This document shows positions 5,614 through 7,649 of a stretch of DNA of 7,649 nucleotides, one piece after another. Numbering within the stretch: the first letter of the stretch is position 1; the number at the start of each line of letters is the position of its first letter. Both the position numbers and the translations under genes were made by a program. The DNA is from Methanomassiliicoccales archaeon (GTDB taxonomy: Archaea > Thermoplasmatota > Thermoplasmata > Methanomassiliicoccales > JACIVX01): positions 1 through 7,649 of the forward strand of contig JANHAK010000051.1 of NCBI GenBank assembly GCA_024464195.1, in the 5' to 3' direction. The notes under the pieces are model-generated. The model saw only the letters and a program-made list of their open reading frames with translations, was not told the origin of the DNA and did not search any database.

Positions 5614-6772
5614 ACCATGATTTAATCGGAGAGATTTTTCTCAGCGTTGTGACGGCATCTGGGATGACATCGAGGAAGTAGTTAACCTCTTCAAATGTGT
5701 TCATCCTGCTGAGACTGACTCTGAGTGATCCTCTCGCCTGTTCAGGTCTGATTCCGCATGCAAGTAGAACATGCGACGGCTCAAGATCCTTCGTAGAACA
5801 TGCTGAGCCCGTCGATGTCGCAATTCCTTTCATATCGAGTTGCAAGACGAGAGCCTCTCCTTCAACGAAGTCAAATCTGAAATTAGCGTTGTTGCAAAGG
5901 CGCTTGTATCGATGACCGTTGAGATAAGAATCCGGAATTCGATGGAGAACGCCATCAATGATGCGCTCTCTCATCGCCTTCATCCTTTCGACGTCCTCTA
6001 TCATGTTCCCCCTCCCTATCTCGACCGCCTTTCCCAAACCGACTATTCCGCTAACGTTCTCAGTCGATGAACGCAAACCCCTTTCATGACCGCCGCCATA
6101 CATGATCGGCCTGATCTTTGTTCCATTACGGACATAAAGGGCACCGACGCCTTTTGGACCGTGGATCTTGTGTGCTGAGATTGAAAGGAGATCGATGGAG
6201 TCCTTGAAGACATCGATCGGCATTTTTAAGAATGCCTGGACGGCGTCCGTGTGAAACAGTGCCTTGTAATCGTGAGCAATTTCCCCAATTGCTCGAATCG
6301 GCTGAATCGTGCCAATTTCGTTATTGGCTGCCATGACTGATACAAGTATCGTTTGACGGGTCATTGCTTCTTTAACCGCTTCCTCAGAAACAATTCCTTC
6401 GCTACTCACCGGTAAATAGGTGACGCTAAATCCCTGACTTTCCAAAAATCGGCAGGTGTGAAGTACGGCATGATGCTCAATCGCGCTCGTGATAATATGA
6501 TTTCCTCGATCCTTATTTGCGAATGCGATGCCTTGGATGGCAAGATTGTCTGACTCCGTCCCTCCCGAAGTAAAAATGATCTCCCTTGATGTTGCATTGA
6601 GCGCCTTAGCAACGATTCTCCTTGCCTCCTCCATTGCCTCCTGCGCCTCACGCCCAAAAGAATGGAGGCTTGAGGCGTTCCCGAATTTTTCATCGAAGAA
6701 TGGCAGCATCGCCTCGACGACTTTCGGATCAACCCGCGTCGTCGCACTATTATCAAAGTAGACCTTCGGCAT
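5612..6772 (-). CDS. iscS: Cysteine desulfurase, group I NifS/IscS type
   Basis: This is a 386-residue PLP enzyme that converts L-cysteine to alanine and transfers the sulfur as a persulfide to Fe-S cluster assembly, tRNA thiolation or cofactor synthesis. It is essentially full length. YFDNSATTRVD (5-15) opens the fold, and TSGGTESDN (68-76) and EHHA (99-102) contribute to PLP binding. SISAHKIHGPKG (197-208) carries the PLP Schiff-base lysine Lys202. RSSTENV (234-240) is the phosphate/substrate region, and STGSACST (320-327) bears the catalytic Cys325 in the extended loop typical of group I. ATG 6772-6770 is preferred over TTG 6778 because AGGTG (6785-6781) is at the right distance only for the ATG. 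No IscU scaffold, Suf gene or ThiI follows in the window, so the sulfur acceptor is unknown. The symbol follows the housekeeping usage; NifS is an equally valid name. Confidence 0.95.
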   Translation of the reverse strand: MPKVYFDNSATTRVDPKVVEAMLPFFDEKFGNASSLHSFGREAQEAMEEARRIVAKALNATSREIIFTSGGTESDNLAIQGIAFANKDRGNHIITSAIEHHAVLHTCRFLESQGFSVTYLPVSSEGIVSEEAVKEAMTRQTILVSVMAANNEIGTIQPIRAIGEIAHDYKALFHTDAVQAFLKMPIDVFKDSIDLLSISAHKIHGPKGVGALYVRNGTKIRPIMYGGGHERGLRSSTENVSGIVGLGKAVEIGRGNMIEDVERMKAMRERIIDGVLHRIPDSYLNGHRYKRLCNNANFRFDFVEGEALVLQLDMKGIATSTGSACSTKDLEPSHVLLACGIRPEQARGSLRVSLSRMNTFEEVNYFLDVIPDAVTTLRKISPIKSW

Positions 6773-6818
6773 CGACAAACACCTAATTTGATTAACTATT
6801 GTTACAATCTATCTCTTT

Positions 6819-6831
6819 TATACATATTTCG
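6819..6831 (-). promoter_or_regulatory. BRE/TATA promoter of cysteine desulfurase
   Basis: The minus strand reads CGAAA (6831-6827) directly followed by TATGTATA (6826-6819). This is a good archaeal BRE-TATA arrangement about 50 bases before the ATG. Transcription should begin near 6795-6800, within TAACAATAGTT (6804-6794 on the minus strand), giving a short leader of about 25 nt. Confidence 0.55.
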
Positions 6832-6947
6832 TTTTTGGCGAAGGATGATGGTCGACCGGAGATAAATAAATGAAGATTCCATTCATTTTTTTGAATACTG
6901 ATTGATTATTTTTCGATAGTTTTGATTAGAAAATGCCTGATTTTTTG

Positions 6948-6968
6948 GATCGATTTATGCAATCGATC
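6948..6968. repeat. Perfect 8-bp inverted repeat, 5-nt loop
   Basis: GATCGATT (6948-6955) and AATCGATC (6961-6968) form a perfect eight-base stem with a TATGC loop, preceded by a T6 run. It could be a protein-binding site or an RNA hairpin; it is not placed as the terminator of either neighbouring gene. Confidence 0.5.
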
Positions 6969-6992
6969 AGAAAGGGTCATAGGCTGAAATAG

Positions 6993-7014
6993 ATCACAAA
7001 GAAATAAATGTGAT
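6993..7014. repeat. Inverted repeat ATCACA-N10-TGTGAT
   Basis: Six-base mirror arms at 6993-6998 and 7009-7014 have ten bases between them. The 22-bp span is one usual for dimeric DNA-binding regulators. It is over 290 bp from the TATA box of the second DGC gene and about 170 bp from that of the desulfurase, so no target promoter is obvious. Confidence 0.35.
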
Positions 7015-7311
7015 TGAAGGGCCACGGAGGGATCCGAGCAAGGAGGTTCGAAACATATAGATATCGTGAATTTTTACTAAATGGAGGAATCACTCATTAT
7101 TCTTCATATTTGCTGGTCATTCCCAAAATGCGTCAGGATTCATTCGATTGTCTATAACTTGCCATGCTTGTTTTTACTATCATAATCCTGTCAGCAAAAT
7201 GATTAATGAATTGATCTGTCGAGAACAGCTCATTTCGAGTAATCAGAATATTTTGTTTTTTTACCGATTGTTTGCATTTTTTAATTCATGATCTCGAAAC
7301 CTTTCAATAAA

Positions 7312-7320
7312 TTATATATA
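7312..7320 (+). promoter_or_regulatory. TATA box of second DGC gene
   Basis: TTATATATA is a strong archaeal box. It predicts a transcription start near 7340-7345, inside the palindrome that follows. Confidence 0.65.
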
Positions 7321-7331
7321 ATATGGAAATA

Positions 7332-7351
7332 ATTTCAAATTAATTTGAAAT
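7332..7351 (+). promoter_or_regulatory. Perfect 20-bp palindromic operator candidate
   Basis: ATTTCAAATTAATTTGAAAT reads the same on both strands. It is centred about 25 bp downstream of the TATA box, covering the predicted transcription start, which is a classic position for archaeal repression. Its TTCAA-N6-TTGAA core recurs exactly at 1257-1272 and with one mismatch at 910-925. Confidence 0.65.
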
Positions 7352-7361
7352 GGTGAGAAAC

Positions 7362-7649
7362 GTGAATGAAAACTCTCAAAAAGAAAACGAAAAGGAAATC
7401 CTTCTGGTGAGCTGCAGCGGCGCTTCAAATACAGGGACACTGTCTGATTGTGTGGTGAGGGAACTTGTAAATGAAAATCCGAAAAAATACAAGTTGCTTT
7501 GCTTACCAGCACTTGCTCTTGGCCGCAAGAACGCGATGGAGAGTTTGAAAAACGCCAGTCATATCATTGTCCTCGATGGCTGCGCGATGAAGTGTGCAAC
7601 CCAAATTCTGCAAGAAAAGGGACGGTCACCAGACGTTTCGATTGAATTG
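7362..7649 (+). CDS. DGC-domain putative zinc-binding protein (copy 2, 3' end outside window)
   Basis: The first 96 codons of a second DGC-domain protein are visible. SCSGASNTG lies at residues 17-25, Cys47 in LLCLPALALG, and LDGCAMKCA at 71-79. The four family cysteines are therefore at 18, 47, 74 and 78, with spacing nearly identical to copy 1 (21, 48, 75, 79). Sequence between motifs is clearly diverged, and the N terminus is an Asn/Glu/Lys-rich tail rather than the CLCGG extension of copy 1. GTG 7362 is chosen because GGTGA (7352-7356) lies five bases upstream and the palindrome-to-start distance then matches that of the permease operon. ATG 7350 would add four residues but lies within the operator near the transcription start. 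The gene has its own TATA box and operator. Its function is unknown; sharing the operator motif with ACR3 and the permease operon points to the same stress response. Confidence 0.88.
   Translation, partial: MNENSQKENEKEILLVSCSGASNTGTLSDCVVRELVNENPKKYKLLCLPALALGRKNAMESLKNASHIIVLDGCAMKCATQILQEKGRSPDVSIEL

Larger units (their letters stand above)
6832..7310. other. Intergenic stretch without a convincing gene
   Basis: This lies between the divergent cysteine desulfurase and second DGC genes. Frames on both strands are interrupted by frequent stops. It contains the two inverted repeats listed separately and two purine-rich GGAGG tracts near 7026-7047 with no reading frame after them. A possible unannotated small RNA cannot be excluded. 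Confidence 0.5.

Noticed and set aside
6406..6756. 116-codon minus-strand frame inside the desulfurase gene
   Set aside because: The Arg/Ser-rich shadow translation lies in another frame of a well-supported gene.
7045..7053. GGTTCGAAA resembling a tRNA T-loop
   Set aside because: No matching T-stem, anticodon arm or acceptor stem can be formed around it.
7081..7185. 34-codon plus-strand frame starting ATGGAGGAA
   Set aside because: It is very short, has no recognisable motif and has no suitably placed ribosome site; the purine-rich tract at 7041-7046 is too far upstream.

Overview
The window looks archaeal, most likely euryarchaeal and perhaps Thermoplasmata-like. The evidence is TATA-type promoters with purine-rich upstream elements, T-run transcript ends, GGAGGTGA-type ribosome sites, GTG/TTG starts and an archaeal-type ThiN domain. 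Lineage below domain level is a guess. No rRNA, tRNA, CRISPR array or insertion sequence was recognised.

Left part (1-3264): an arsenic/metalloid-resistance-like locus. An ACR3 arsenite efflux pump runs leftward and is cut by the window start. About 440 bp away, a four-gene rightward operon diverges from it. It encodes a UPF0718/ArsP-type permease, an 83-residue protein with a CC pair, a 79-residue thioredoxin-fold CxxC protein and a DGC-domain four-cysteine protein. The operon genes abut or overlap by a base, and a T8 run follows the last one.

Middle (3265-6840): a roughly 600-bp gene-poor stretch, then a rightward gene for an unusual two-domain protein (ThiN plus a HypE/ThiL-like AIR-synthase domain). 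It converges on a leftward group I cysteine desulfurase (NifS/IscS). A short intergenic region with an inverted repeat and a T run separates them.

Right part (6841-7649): about 500 bp without a convincing gene but with two clear inverted repeats, then a second DGC-domain gene cut by the window end.

The most interesting signal is regulatory. A TTCAA-N6-TTGAA palindrome lies about 23-29 bp downstream of the TATA box, over the predicted transcription start, in front of the permease operon and the second DGC gene. A one-mismatch version sits at the same place in front of ACR3. This suggests one repressor, not encoded in the window, controls all three units. The pump, the CxxC protein, the CC protein and the two four-cysteine proteins would then form one thiol-based metalloid or organoarsenical response. 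The shared motif is visible in the sequence; the regulon and the substrate are inferences.
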